64,000 nt of DNA from positions 828,501 through 892,500 of the forward strand of contig JAPDFW010000070.1 of assembly GCA_028826165.1 (NCBI GenBank), given 5' to 3'. Position 1 is the first letter of the stretch; every line of letters starts with the position of its first letter. The stretch comes from Anaeramoeba ignava (taxonomy: Eukaryota; Metamonada; Anaeramoebidae). A model generated the notes under the pieces. It saw only the letters and a list, made by a program, of their open reading frames with translations, ran no database searches and was not told the DNA's origin. Made by a program: the position numbers and the translations under genes. This document shows positions 53,833 to 64,000 of this stretch, in pieces.

Positions 53833-56800
53833 TTATTTTTCTTTTTGTTTTTGTTCTTTTTCTTTTTGATTTGAATAACCTATTGAAAAATTAAAATTTG
53901 AATCTTTTTGAATTCTTTCCAAAAGTGGATTTCCTAATAAACCAGGAGTTAAAGCACCTGATTTCCTTTCAAGTTGTTCTAAATCTTGAAGAACACATTC
54001 TGCAGTATGAGTAACTAAAATAGCTGTTGATGTATATGGATCTGGTCCTTTCATTTGATTGACAACTACTTTTTGTGAATTATCTGATGATTGTCCATAT
54101 CCAACAAATGTTGCTTCAAATTTAGATTTTTTTCGTGCTGATTCTGATGGTCCTCCTGCTTTACTTTTAAATAATCCAAGAAATTTTCTTCCAATTCCAA
54201 ATTTCGCAATTTGCAAAACTATTTTTATTATTATTAAAATTATTATTAAAATTATTATTAAAATTATTATTAAATTTATTATTAAAATTATTATTAAAAT
54301 TATTATTAAAATTATTATTAAATTTATTATTAAATTTATTATTAAATTTATTATTAAATTTATTATTAAATTTATTATTAAATTTATTATTAAATTTATT
54401 ATTAAATTTATTATTAAATTTATTATTAAATTTATTATTAAATTTATTATTAAAATTATTATTAAAATTATTATTAAAATTATTATTAAAATTATTATTA
54501 AAATTATTATTTAATTTATTATTAAAATTATTATTAAATTTATTATTAAAATTATTATTAAAATTATTATTAAATTTATTATTAAATTTATTATTAAAAT
54601 TATTATTAAAATTATTATTAAAATTATTAATAAAATTATTATTAAATTTATTATTAAATTTATTATTAAAATTATTATTAAAATTATTATTAAATTTATT
54701 ATTAAATTTATTATTAAATTTATTATTAAAATTATTATTAAATTTATTATTATAATTATTATTAAATTTATTATTAAATTTATTATTAAAATTATTATTA
54801 AATTTATTATTAAAATTATTATTAAATTTATTATTATAATTATTATTAAATTTATTATTAAATTTATTATTAAAATTATTATTAAATTTATTATAAAATT
54901 TATTATTAAATTTATTATTAAAATTATTATTAAAATTATTATTAAAATTATTATTAAATTTATTATTAAATTTATTATTAAATTGATTATTAAATTTATT
55001 ATTAAATTTATTATTAAATTATTATTAAATTTATTATTAAATTTATTATTAAAATTATTATTAAAATTATTATTAAAAATTATTATTAAAATTATTATTA
55101 AAATTATTATTAAATTTATTATTAAATTTATTATTAAATTATTATTAAATTGATTATTATATTGATTATTAAAATTATTATTAAAATTATTATTAAAATT
55201 ATTATTAAAATTATTATTAAAATTATTATTAAAATTATTATTAAAATTATTATTAAATTTATTTAAATTTATTATTAAATTTATTATTAAAATTATTATT
55301 AAAATTATTATTAAATTTATTATTAAAAATTATTAAAAATTATTATTAAAATTATTATTAAATTTATTATTAAATTTATTATTAAATTTATTATTAAATT
55401 TATTATTAAATTTATTATTAAATTTATTATTAAAATTATTATTAAAATTATTATTAAATTATTATTAAATTGATTATTAAATTTATTATTAAATTTATTA
55501 TTAAAATTATTATTAAATTTATTATTAAAAATTATTATTAAAATTAATATTAAAAATTATTATTAAATTTATTATTAAAATTATTATTAAATTTATTATT
55601 AAATTTATTATTAAATTTATTATTAAATTTATTATTAAAATTATTATTAAAATTTATTATTAAATTTATTATTAAAAATATTATTAAATTTATTATTAAA
55701 AATTATTATTAAATTTATTATTAAAATTATTATTAAATTTATTATTAAAATTATTATTAAAATTATTATTAAAATTATTATTAAAATTATTATTAAAAAT
55801 ATTATTAAAATTATTATCAAAATTATTATTAAAATTATTATAAAAATTTATTATTAAATTTATTATTAAATTATTATTAAAATTATTATTAAAATTATTA
55901 TTAAATTTATTATTAAAATTATTATTAAATTTATTATTAAATTTATTATTAAAATTATTATTAAATTTATTATTAAATTTATTATTAAAATTATTATTAA
56001 ATTTATTATAAAATTTATTATTAAATTATTATTAAATTTATTATTAAATTATTATTAAAATTATTATTAAAATTATTAATAAAATTATTATTAAATTTAT
56101 TATTAAAATTATTATTAAAATTATTATTAAAATTATTATTAAATTTATTATTAAAATTATTATTAAATTTATTATTAAAATTATTATTAAATTAATTATT
56201 AAAATTTATTATTAAAATTATTATTAAAATTATTATTAAAAATTATTATTAAAATTATTATTAAAATTATTATTAAAATTATTATTAAAATTATTATTAA
56301 AATTATTATTAAATTTATTATTAAAATTATTATTAAATTTATTATTAAAATTATTATTAAATTTATTATTAAAATTATTATTAAAATTATTATTAAAATT
56401 ATTATTATAATTATTATTAAATTATTATTAAAATTATTATTAAAATTATTATAAAAAATTATTATTAAAATTATTATTAAATTTATTATTAAAATTATTA
56501 TTAAAATTATTATTATATTGATTATGGAAATTAAATTGAAATTGTTTATAAAGTCTACTGAAAAAGAATTTAATAATTGTCCAAAGAAATCTAAAAAAGG
56601 AATTAAAAGCAAGATAATGATGATAACGGAATGTTGGTATTCCTTGAGCAACATCAGAAACATCGTTTGTACGTTGAACAATAGTAGGATCTGAAGAAGA
56701 AAAAGGAAGAACCCAAAGTTTTGAATCCTTATGTTTATGCATACTTGGTCTTTCTTTATATTTTTTAAAAGGATTTGGTTTAACTTGTTTATCGAGATAA

Positions 56801-57699
56801 ATTTGAGATGAAGTTTTTGTATTTGATTTTTTTCCTTTTGATTCTGTTTTGGATTTTGCAACGGAGTTTATTAATGTTCCATATGTTCCGTTTGACATCG
56901 AAATTGTAAAATTAAATATTCCTTCTATTTTCATTACTTTTCCTTTTCCAAATGATTGTTTTGTTAAAAATACTCCAATATCAGCTGGAACAGAATCAAA
57001 TCCACAAGAAAGAACAACAAGAATTCCTTGTTCTTGAATTTGCTTTTGATAATGAGATATAATTTTATTGATAAATAATGGCTCTCCATTGATATCTTTT
57101 AATTTTAAATTTTAAATTTTAATTTTAAATTTTAATTTTGAATTTTAATTTTAAACTTACCAACATAATTTGTTTTGGTTTTAATACAAGCTTTAATAAC
57201 TGTTTCTCCATACATTTGAAAAGGTCTAATAAAAAAATATTCAAATTTTATTTTGAAAAATTTAATCGGAAAATTATTCAAAATAAAATTTTATGTAAAA
57301 TTACCCAACACAATTAATTATAAGTTTTGTTGCATTTGTCATTCTTTCAACAGTTTCTTCTTTTTTGATATCTGCAATTATTGGTTTAATTGATAATTTT
57401 GGCTCAATTTTCTTTGAAAATAACAAAAAAAAATTTTTTTTATTTAGTTTTTTTTTTTGAATTGTTGAGTTTTTTTTATTTTTATTTACCTTCAATTTTT
57501 CCATAACTTTATTAAGTTTCTTTTCATCTCTTCCTGAAATTGTCCATTTGTATTTGGATTGTGGGATTTTTTTTGCGAAATGTTCTGAAATTATTGTTCC
57601 TGTATAACCTGTTGCTCCATAAATTATAATATCAAAAGATTTTGGTTCTAAATTATCAATTTCTTTTTTTTTTTCTTGTTGTTCTTTTTGTTTTTCCAT
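53833..57699 (-). CDS. Saccharopine-dehydrogenase-like oxidoreductase (SCCPDH-like)
   Basis: NAD(P)-binding protein of the SCCPDH family; in animals found on lipid droplets and membranes, true substrate unknown. Exons 57699-57490, 57411-57305, 57225-57161, 57095-56559 and 54218-53833 sum to 1305 nt (434 aa), close to the family's usual length. The N-terminal Rossmann motif is IIIYGATGYTGTIISEHF, followed by WTISGRDEKKL. Family motifs follow: INCVGPFQMYGETVIKAC, YVDINGEP, SCGFDSVPADIGV, DPTIVQRTND, and in the last exon KFGIGRKFLG, FEATFVGYGQ, GPDPYTSTAI and ALTPGLLGNPLLERI. A hydrophobic stretch (YLAFNSFFRFLWTIIKFFF) just before the last intron is the usual membrane-associated helix. The last intron is 2.34 kb of 12-bp repeat. 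The C-terminus has a Lys/Glu/Gln run. Confidence 0.93.
54225..56530. repeat. 2.3-kb array of AAATTTATTATT / AAAATTATTATT 12-mers in an intron
   Basis: Fills the last intron of the SCCPDH-like gene (56558-54219; donor GTAGACTT, acceptor AAAATAG). Two 12-bp unit types that differ at one base (AAATTTATTATT and AAAATTATTATT) are mixed, often in short runs of one type. A few truncated units are present. The flanking exons join in phase 1 (KFFFI to LQIAKFG). Confidence 0.93.
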
Positions 57700-57779
57700 T
57701 TAAATGAGAAAATGAAAGAAAAAAATGAAAAAAAATTTTCCACTTTTTTGTTTTTGATTTATTTTTTTTTTTCTTAATT

Positions 57780-58500
57780 AGATTCACTTCTAAATTCAAT
57801 TTTAAACTCAAATTGATTTTGATTTTGATTTTGAATTTTATTTTGAATTTGATTTTGATTTTGATTTTGATTTTGATTTTGAATTGGATTTTGATTTTGA
57901 TTTTGATTTTGATTTTGATTTTGATTTTGATTTTGAATTTGATTTAGATTTTGATTTTGATTTTGATTTTGATTTTGAATTTTGATTTTGATTTTGATTT
58001 TGATTTTGATTTTGATTTTGATTTTGATTTTGATTTTGAAATTGATTTTGATTTTGATTTTGATTTTGATTTTGATTTTGATTTTGATTTTGATTTTGAT
58101 TTTGATTTTGATTTTCAATTTGATTTTGATTTTCATTTTGATTTTGAATTCCGATTCAAAAGCATTTTTTGATTTTGATTTTGATTTTGATTTTTGATTT
58201 TGATTTTGATTTTGATTTTGATTTTTTAATTTTTGATTTTGAATTTGATTTTGATTTTGATTTTGATTTTGATTTTGATTTTTGATTTTGATTTTGATTT
58301 TGATTTTGATTTTGATTTTGATTTTGATTTTGATTTTGATTTTGATTTTGATTTTGATTTTGATTTTGATTTTGATTTTGATTTTGATTTTGATTTTGAT
58401 TTTGATTTTGATTTTGATTTTGATTTTGATTTTGATTTTGATTTTGATTTTGATTTTGATTTTGATTTTGATTTTGATTTTGATTTTGATTTTGATTTTG
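57780..58500. repeat. TTTTGA hexamer array
   Basis: Plus-strand TTTTGA units between the SCCPDH-like start (57699) and the CFAP97-like stop (58505). Very homogeneous between about 58283 and 58500. On the minus strand it could be read as Lys-Ile, Asn-Gln or Lys-Ser. An ORF 58136-57774 crosses it but has no supported start, so it is not called a gene. Confidence 0.88.
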
Positions 58501-58504
58501 ATTT

Positions 58505-59126
58505 TTATTTTGATTTTGATTTTGATTTTGATTTTGAATTTGATTTTGATTTTGATTTTGATTTTTGAAATTTATTTGATCTTGAATTTTTTTTGATTAA
58601 ATTTTTTTTAATTAGATTATCCTTTTTAGGAATTGTAGATTTTTGAGAAATTATTCCCCAAGCAATTTTCATATTTTCTTGATTAATTTTACTTTTTATT
58701 TTTTTAAAATTTAAGTTAAGTTAATTTAATTTAATTTAAAAAAACTTACTCAAATTCTTTTTTTCTAAGATTTTCATTCATTGATCTTGAATATTTTAAT
58801 GAATGATTAATATTATCAATTGAACCTTTTTTTAAAGAAATTTCTCTAATTTTTTGGATCATTTTTTGATTTTCTTTATCAATTTCAAGTTGTCGATCTT
58901 ATTTTTGTTTATTTATAAATGTCAAATGTTTTTTTTAAAAATGTTTTTTTTTATTTTTTATTTTTATTTTACTTCGATAAGGTTTTAGATTTAAATTTAT
59001 CCTTTTTTGTTTATAAATCTTTTCTATATTTGAAATATTTGAAATATTTGATTTCGAATTGAAATTTAATTTGGAATTTAAAGTGGAATTTTGTTTTTGA
59101 ATTTTAAAAAGATTTTGTTTGATCAT
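58505..59126 (-). CDS. CFAP97-like (KIAA1430/hemingway family) protein
   Basis: Three exons 59126-58973, 58897-58750, 58691-58505 give 489 nt (162 aa). After an Asn/Ser-rich start, the middle reads KPYRNRQLEIDKENQKMIQK, then SIDNINHSLKYSRSMNENLR, then KEFDKINQENMKIAWGIISQ. This pattern of a basic residue-rich start, two I(D/N)xEN(Q/M) helices and a spacer is that of the CFAP97 domain, found in axoneme-associated proteins of ciliated organisms. The end runs into the CAAAAT array as Lys-Ser repeats and stops at the first TAA in it (58505-58507). The exon 1 to 2 junction rebuilds an Asn codon. If right, the organism probably has a flagellated stage. Call made from motif memory only; the protein is short for the family. 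Confidence 0.6.
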
Positions 59127-59306
59127 TTTTTTTTTTTTGATCTAAAAAGAAAATTGATTTTTATTTTTGTTTTTTTTTTTTTGTTTAAATATTAAATCTT
59201 TAAAAAAAAAACATTTGTAAAAGTCAATTTAATTTAATTTAATTTTTTTTTTCCGATTTTTTTTATTTTTTTTTTCATTTTTTTTTTTCATTTTTTTTTT
59301 TGAATA
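59127..59306. promoter_or_regulatory. Divergent promoter gap, T-tract rich
   Basis: Between divergent CFAP97-like and phospholipase B-like starts. Holds T-runs with CATTTTTTTTTTCATTTTTTTT (about 59275-59300), the reverse complement of the ATGAAAAAAA blocks seen elsewhere. The element faces the phospholipase gene. Confidence 0.35.
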
Positions 59307-62300
59307 ATGAAAATTAATCTTTTTTTCTTTTTTTTATTATTTTTCATTTTTGTTTTTTCAACAAGAAATTTTGCATCAGTTTATTGGGAATATAATGATT
59401 ATCAAATTGAATTTGGAATAGCAGATCCAACAGCAATTTGTTATGGAATTTTTAGTGATACACTTTTCGAAATTGGTTTGATGATTTAATTTCGAAAAAA
59501 AAAAAAGCAAAAAAAAATTTAATTTAAAATTTAAAAAAATCAAATTTATAAAAAGGAACTTCTAAATTACACATTTATACAAATTCAACATATAATGATT
59601 CAATTCAAATGTATGCAGCAGGTTTTGTTGAAGGAGCTTTAACTCAACAAGCAATTTGGGATTTTTTTACAAATTGGAAAATTCTCTTTTTGCAAGATTT
59701 TAATACAACAATTTGGCCTGAAAAAATTATGACGTTTATGAATGATAATCAAGATTATTTAATTGAGCAATGCGGTTATCAAAACCAAACAGAATATATA
59801 AAACAAATTTGTTTGAATTATCAACAATTTCTTGGATTAATTAAAGGATATCAGTATGAGGCTTCTCCTGATAAAATGATGAATTATCTTGATTTTTGGA
59901 TGTTAAATTCTGATGGAGATCTTTCATGTAATTCAATAATATTTTCCAAATTAAATATTTTATAAATTAATTCTAAATATTATTTATAAATAAAAGCTTT
60001 GTCTGTTGCTTTATATTCACTTTCTGATGATCCAAAAGAACAAGAATGGGCTAAAAATAAAATTAATAATATTGTATGGAAAGAAACAAACAGTCATTGT
60101 AAATTTCTTATTAGTTCAATTTATTTAAAGCCAAATTCATTGTTTTTATTGAGCCAAAAAAATTTTATATATTTAATCAAATAGGTACTGCACTTGTTAA
60201 GGTTTTAGATGGAAATACTGATATTTTATTTGGTCATGATACTTGGGAATTTTTTTCTTCACTTTCCCGAATTTGGAAAGAATATAACTTTCAATTAAGT
60301 TCTGTAAAAGCTGAAACAATTATGTTTTCTTCTTATCCTGGTTTTATTTCTTCTGTTGATGATTTTTATCTCACTTCACGTAAAAAAAAATTCAAATTCA
60401 AATTCAAATTCAAATTCAAATTCAAATTCAAAATCAAAATCAAATTCAAAATAAAAATCAAAATCAAAATCAAAATCAAAATCAAAATCAAATTCAAAAT
60501 CAAAATCAAAATCAAATTCAAAATCAAAATCAAAATCAAAATCAAAATCAATTTTAGAATCGCTTGGAGTTTTGGAAACAACAATTCATGCTTGGAATTT
60601 AACTTTATTTCAGGAATATCTTATACCACAAACATTTTTAACGTGGATTCGTGTTCAAGCAGTAAATAGATTATCTGCATCTGGGCAAGAATGGACAAAT
60701 TTAATGGATTCAATAAATAGTGGAACTTATAATTGCCAATGGGTAAATATTATTTGTGAAAAATTTTTTTATTAGCATTTCTATGTATTTATCTATATTT
60801 GTTTAATTATTTGTTTAATTAATTAATTGATTAATTGATTGATAGTTGATTTTGGATTACAAACTATTTAATAAAGGAAGTGCTTTACAAGATAATTTAC
60901 TTTGGGTCACAGGTATGAAAATAAATAATATTCCAATTTCTAATTTCAATTTCTAATTTAATTTTTAACAGAATTAATTCCTGGATATACTTGGGCTGAT
61001 GATCAAACATTTTGGTTAAGAAATAGAACATGGTATCCTTCATTTAATAGACCAAGTAATCCATTTATATTTAATATTTCAGGATATGAACACAGGGTTG
61101 AAACAGTAATTTATAATTTATAAATTAAAAATATAAATCAAAAATCAAAAATCAAAAATATAAATCAAAAAATAATCCATTTATATTTAAAATTTCAAAA
61201 ATATAAATCAAAAATCAAAAATAAAAATCAAAAATTATAAAATCAAAAATCAAAAATCAAAAATATAAATCAAAAATCAAAAATCAAAAATATAAATCAA
61301 AAATCTAAATCAAAAATCATAAATCAAAAATCTAAATCAAAAATCTAAATCAAAAATCAAAAATCAAAAATATAAATCAAAAATATAAATCAAAAATTAT
61401 AAAATCAAAAATATAAATTAAAAATATAAATTAAAAATATAAATTATAAATCAAAAATCAAAAATCAAAAATCAAAAATTAGGAAGGGATTGATTGGTCG
61501 TAAGTGCAAAAAATTTCATAAACAATTTAAATTGAAATTGATATTTAATTCCAATTCCTTAAATTAAAATTTATTTAAAAAAGATACTGGAATTGTACAA
61601 GAATGTTAATAATGGAAAGAGATGTTAATGAAAAAGTTTATAGTTATGAAACATTTAAAGAAATGATGAGATATAATCATTATCAAGATGATCCATTATC
61701 ACATGGAGATCCTGGAAATACTATTGCACCTAGATATGATTTAAGAGTTGAAAATTCAAGTTGCTTGTAAGAAAATTATATTATTAATAAAAAAAAACAA
61801 ATTAATTAATTAATTAATTAATTAATTTTTTTATTTTCAATTTCCAAATAGTGGGGCTTTGTATAATATCAAATATTTTATCAAATAATTTTATCAAATA
61901 TTTTATCAATAATTTATTAAATAATTTATTAAATAATTTATTTAGGGATTGTAAATCACTAAGTTATCTTGAAGCATTAAATTTACAATTTTCAGCAGTT
62001 TCTTCACCAGTTCATAAATATGTTCCAGTTTTTACATTTGAAGGTATAAAGAACAAAATAATGAAATAAAATAATAAAATAACAAAATAATAAAATAATA
62101 AAACCAAAAGGGAAATGGAATAATTTCCCACGACAAGGACTTCCTATAACATGGGAATTTCCATGGCACAATTTTGAATCAGTTAAAACAACAACATGTG
62201 GAGATTATGAAACATGCGAAGAATGTATTCAATCAAGTTCTTGTGGATGGTGTGAAGAAAGATGCTTAAAATATCCAGTTCTTGTTGGTGAAACTAATTT

Positions 62301-62541
62301 ATGTTTAAGTGATAATTGGCAAATTAACCAATGTTCAAGTGTTAATCCTTCTCAAAGTAATTCTAAAAGTATCTCAACTGGTGCTTGGATTGGAATTGTT
62401 TTTGGTGTTTCTATTTTTTGTGGTGTTTTGGTTGGAATTATTGTTTTTTTCTTTCCTAAAAAAAAATCAAAGAAAGAAACTTATGATAAAATACCAAATC
62501 AACAATTAAAAGAAAGAAAAGATGAAGAAGATTTTAATTAA
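59307..62541 (+). CDS. Phospholipase B-like Ntn hydrolase with C-terminal PSI domain and transmembrane segment
   Basis: Predicted lysosomal or surface amidase/phospholipase. Twelve exons (59307-59475, 59556-59927, 59997-60098, 60185-60379, 60558-60742, 60846-60912, 60972-61105, 61483-61499, 61584-61766, 61852-61860, 61946-62043, 62111-62541) sum to 1962 nt (653 aa). A signal peptide starts it (LFFFFLLFFIFVFS). PLBD motifs follow: IQMYAAGFVEGALT, the self-cleavage and nucleophile site NSHCTALVKVL (the Cys codon is split by an intron), LFGHDTWEFF, SSYPGFISSVDDFY, ETTIHAWN, SASGQEWTNL, NSGTYNCQW, MMRYNHYQDDPLS. After the PLB domain comes a PSI-type cysteine-rich module (CGDYETCEECIQSSSCGWCE), a TM helix (WIGIVFGVSIFCGVLVGIIV) and a short basic tail with YDKIP. 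PLBD proteins are usually soluble and lack both. Two exons are 17 and 9 nt long. Confidence 0.9.
60380..60557. repeat. AAATTC/AAAATC hexamer intron of the phospholipase B-like gene
   Basis: 178-bp intron made of TTCAAA then AATCAA hexamers, between donor CACGTAAAA and acceptor ATTTTAG. Removing it restores SQSLGVLETTIHAWN. Confidence 0.8.
61110..61480. repeat. AAAAATCAAAAATATAAATC repeat intron
   Basis: Intron 61106-61482 of the phospholipase B-like gene consists of AAAATC and ATATAAATC units. It is followed immediately by the 17-nt microexon. Confidence 0.8.
61483..61499 (+). other. 17-nt microexon of the phospholipase B-like gene
   Basis: GAAGGGATTGATTGGTC between AATTAG and GTAAGTGC. It takes phase 0 from the previous exon and leaves two bases that complete a Ser codon with the next exon, giving HRVETEGIDWSYWNCTRMLI. 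The PLB family has a W/F-S-Y segment here before the PRAxIFxRD-like strand. Without it the frame is lost. Confidence 0.75.
61852..61860 (+). other. 9-nt candidate microexon of the phospholipase B-like gene
   Basis: TGGGGCTTT between CCAAATAG and GTATAATA. Inclusion gives SSCFGALDCKSL, matching the family's HGGxDxKVTS segment. Skipping it stays in frame and gives SSCLDCKSL, so alternative splicing cannot be excluded. Confidence 0.55.
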
Positions 62542-63223
62542 GAAAGAAAGAAAGAGAAATTGTTTTCGAATTTTCCATTTTTGATTTTTGATTTTCAAAA
62601 GATAAACAAAAAGATTTTCTTTTGAATTTGATTTTGATTTTGATTTTAATTTTGATTTTGATTTTAATTTTAAATTTAAATTTTAATTTTATTTTGATTT
62701 TGATTTTAATTTTATTTTTGATTTTGAATTTGATTTTGATTTTGATTTTAAATTTTAATAGAAATATTTCCTCAATTTAGTATGATATTTTTGATTACAA
62801 AAACACATTGTCAAATAATGAGGAATTTTTTAAATTTAAATTTTAAAAATTTTAAATTGCTTTTTTTTTTCTTTCTTTCTTGCATTTTTCTTCGAAATTG
62901 TTTGTATTTTAAATAACAACAACACGCGGTTAAAATGCTTTATATTTTTTTTTTAAAAATGAAAAAAAAAAAATGAAAAAAAAAAATAATTTTAAAAGAT
63001 TTTTTTTTATAAAAGAAAAGAAAAAAAAGAAATAAAATAAACCTATCAAAAAAAACTTGAAAGAGAAACTAGAAAACGAAAAATGAGAAGATTGATAGAA
63101 TATACGCAAAAAAGAGAAGAAGAATCAAAAGTGGAAAAAAAGCAAAAAAAAAAAGAAACATCTTTAAGGAAAAAAAACAGAAAAAAAACGTCTTTTAAAG
63201 AAAAAAAAGGTTGATTTAGTAAT
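62542..63223. other. Convergent spacer with TTTTGA repeats and A-tracts
   Basis: Between the stops of the phospholipase B-like gene and the Rab gene. TTTTGA/TTTTAA repeats at about 62620-62755, then a short non-repetitive stretch, then TAAAAATGAAAAAAAAAAATGAAAA at about 62952 and a purine-rich A-run region (63000-63210). The small minus-strand ORF at 63046-63369 is a shadow of the Rab exon. No gene called. Confidence 0.55.
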
Positions 63224-64000
63224 TTAGCAGCATTTAGTTTTCTTATTAGAAGAAGGATGAGTTTTAAGATTTTTAATTCTGTTTGGATCATCAACTTCAT
63301 TAATTTCTTTTGGTTTTTTACCGAATTTAGAATGATAAGCCTCGCCAACTTCTTCCCAAAGTTGCGCAATGTTTTGGCCTGTTTTTGATGATGTCTCTAA
63401 AAATTTTGCATGAAGTTCGTTGGCTTTCCTTCTTCCTTCTTCTGTAGTAACGACTCGAGCTGTGATGTTATCTTCAACAAGATCTAACTTGGTTCCAATA
63501 AGAATCGAAAATACATCCGGACTTGAAAGAACTAATTTTTCTGTGAAACGAGAAATTCCTTCAAAGCTTTTCCGATTAGTTATATCTTTATTGTTTTTTA
63601 TTCATGTTTTTTTTATTCCAAGTTTTAGTCCTTTTTTTTAATTTTCAACCCAAAATTTTATTTTATTTGAAATTTTGTTTTTTTTTACCATAAACAATTA
63701 AAGCGCAACCAGCGCCTCGATAATAAAAGGTTGATATAGAATCAAATTCCTCTTTTTATTTTGAAAATGTTTTATGTTTTAGATTATATTTTTTTTTTGG
63801 ATTTTTTTAATAAAAAGATGATAAAATGATAATTACCTTCACCTTTTTTTTTTTAAATTAAAAAATTTACAAACATATTTATTATTATTTTTATATTTAT
63901 TATTATTATTATATTTATATTTATTATTATATTTATAATTACCAGCAGTATCCCAAATACCAAAGAAATAATCTGCCCCAGTTTTACTTTTATATTCTTT
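63224..64000 (-). CDS. Rab-family small GTPase (partial, N-terminus off the right edge)
   Basis: Membrane-trafficking GTPase. Visible exons: 64000-63943, a 6-nt exon 63842-63837, 63751-63689 and 63585-63224. The first encodes KEYKSKTGADYFFGIWDTAG, the switch I to switch II region, then GEEEFDSISTFYYRGAGCALIVYDITNRKSF, G4 LIGTKLDLVED and G5 FLETSSKTGQNI, and it ends TKCC, a di-cysteine tail for geranylgeranylation. The DTAG motif is completed only if the 6-nt exon GTGAAG is included. TKLD replaces the usual NKxD. The P-loop is outside the window. Introns 63942-63843, 63836-63752 and 63688-63586. Stop TAA at 63224-63226. Subfamily not assignable from this part. Confidence 0.92.
63837..63842 (-). 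other. 6-nt microexon in the Rab DxxG motif
   Basis: On the minus strand AAAAAAAG is followed by GTGAAG and then GTAATTAT. The bases complete Gly of DTAG, code for Glu and start another Glu codon, giving WDTAGEEEFDSIS. Skipping it would give WDTAEEFDSIS, which lacks the invariant Gly of DxxG. Strongly supported by the family motif, not by transcript data. Confidence 0.75.

Noticed and set aside
54059-56861. Ile/Lys- and Ile/Asn-rich ORFs (151 and 220 aa)
   Set aside because: They extend SCCPDH exon shadows into the 12-bp intron array; the real exons end at 56559 and start at 54218.
57774-58136. 120-aa Lys-Ile/Asn-Gln ORF ending QFEFKIEFRSESN
   Set aside because: Lies within the TTTTGA array after a stop of the CFAP97-like frame; no credible start and no non-repeat domain.

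Overview
This window is nuclear DNA of a very AT-rich, intron-rich unicellular eukaryote. Genes are split by short GT-AG introns (about 60-180 bp), intergenic gaps are short, and genes lie in divergent, convergent and tandem order on both strands. The gene set includes a cAMP-receptor-type 7TM receptor, ankyrin-BTB proteins, a Ras-like GTPase fused to two BTB domains, a RasGAP, a Rab, a phospholipase B-like lysosomal-type protein and a CFAP97-like protein. This suggests an amoeboflagellate or amoeba such as Anaeramoeba or an amoebozoan. That placement is inference; no rRNA is present to fix it.

Layout: 1-819 (-) partial 7TM receptor; 1022-5809 (-) Ariadne-type RBR E3 ubiquitin ligase interrupted by a 513-residue intein; 5845-6706 (-) small acidic protein; 7892-8698 (-) AlaX-type tRNA-editing protein; 8945-14328 (+) importin alpha with a 3.3-kb repeat-filled intron; 14693-21210 (-) PH-ankyrin-WD40 protein; 21430-22985 satellite of about 134-bp units; 23105-24532 (+) CK2 alpha; 24706-29703 (-) CH-RasGAP-PH protein; 31054-31371 (-) NF-YA-like factor; 31528-32553 (-) Ser/Asn/Lys-rich ORF; 32724-34989 (+) RhoBTB-like protein; 35080-38425 (+) ankyrin-BTB gene broken in two; 38453-41143 (-) ankyrin-BTB; 41262-49398 (-) a very large helical protein, possibly EPG5-like, with three frame breaks; 49496-51340 (+) ankyrin-BTB; 52673-53336 (-) ubiquitin-eL40 fusion; 53833-57699 (-) SCCPDH-like oxidoreductase; 58505-59126 (-) CFAP97-like; 59307-62541 (+) phospholipase B-like protein with a PSI domain and TM; 63224-64000 (-) partial Rab.

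The most striking item is the intein. The Ariadne RING2 domain is cut exactly before its last zinc-binding Cys by a Hint-type intein (Cys1, block B His, C-terminal THN followed by Cys+1). The endonuclease inside it looks degenerate, so the ligase should only become whole after protein splicing. A second theme is extremely small exons of 17, 9 and 6 nt, inferred from phase and from family motifs. A third is the invasion of introns, intergenic gaps and coding sequence by short tandem repeats of 5, 6, 8, 11 or 12 bp, with each array having its own unit. In coding sequence the CAAAAT hexamer gives Asn-Gln tracts, and at two loci such an array is where the reading frame is lost.

Exon boundaries were worked out by hand from GT/AG sites, phase and family similarity. 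For most multi-exon genes the summed exon lengths are an exact multiple of three, which supports the models. No transcript data were available.
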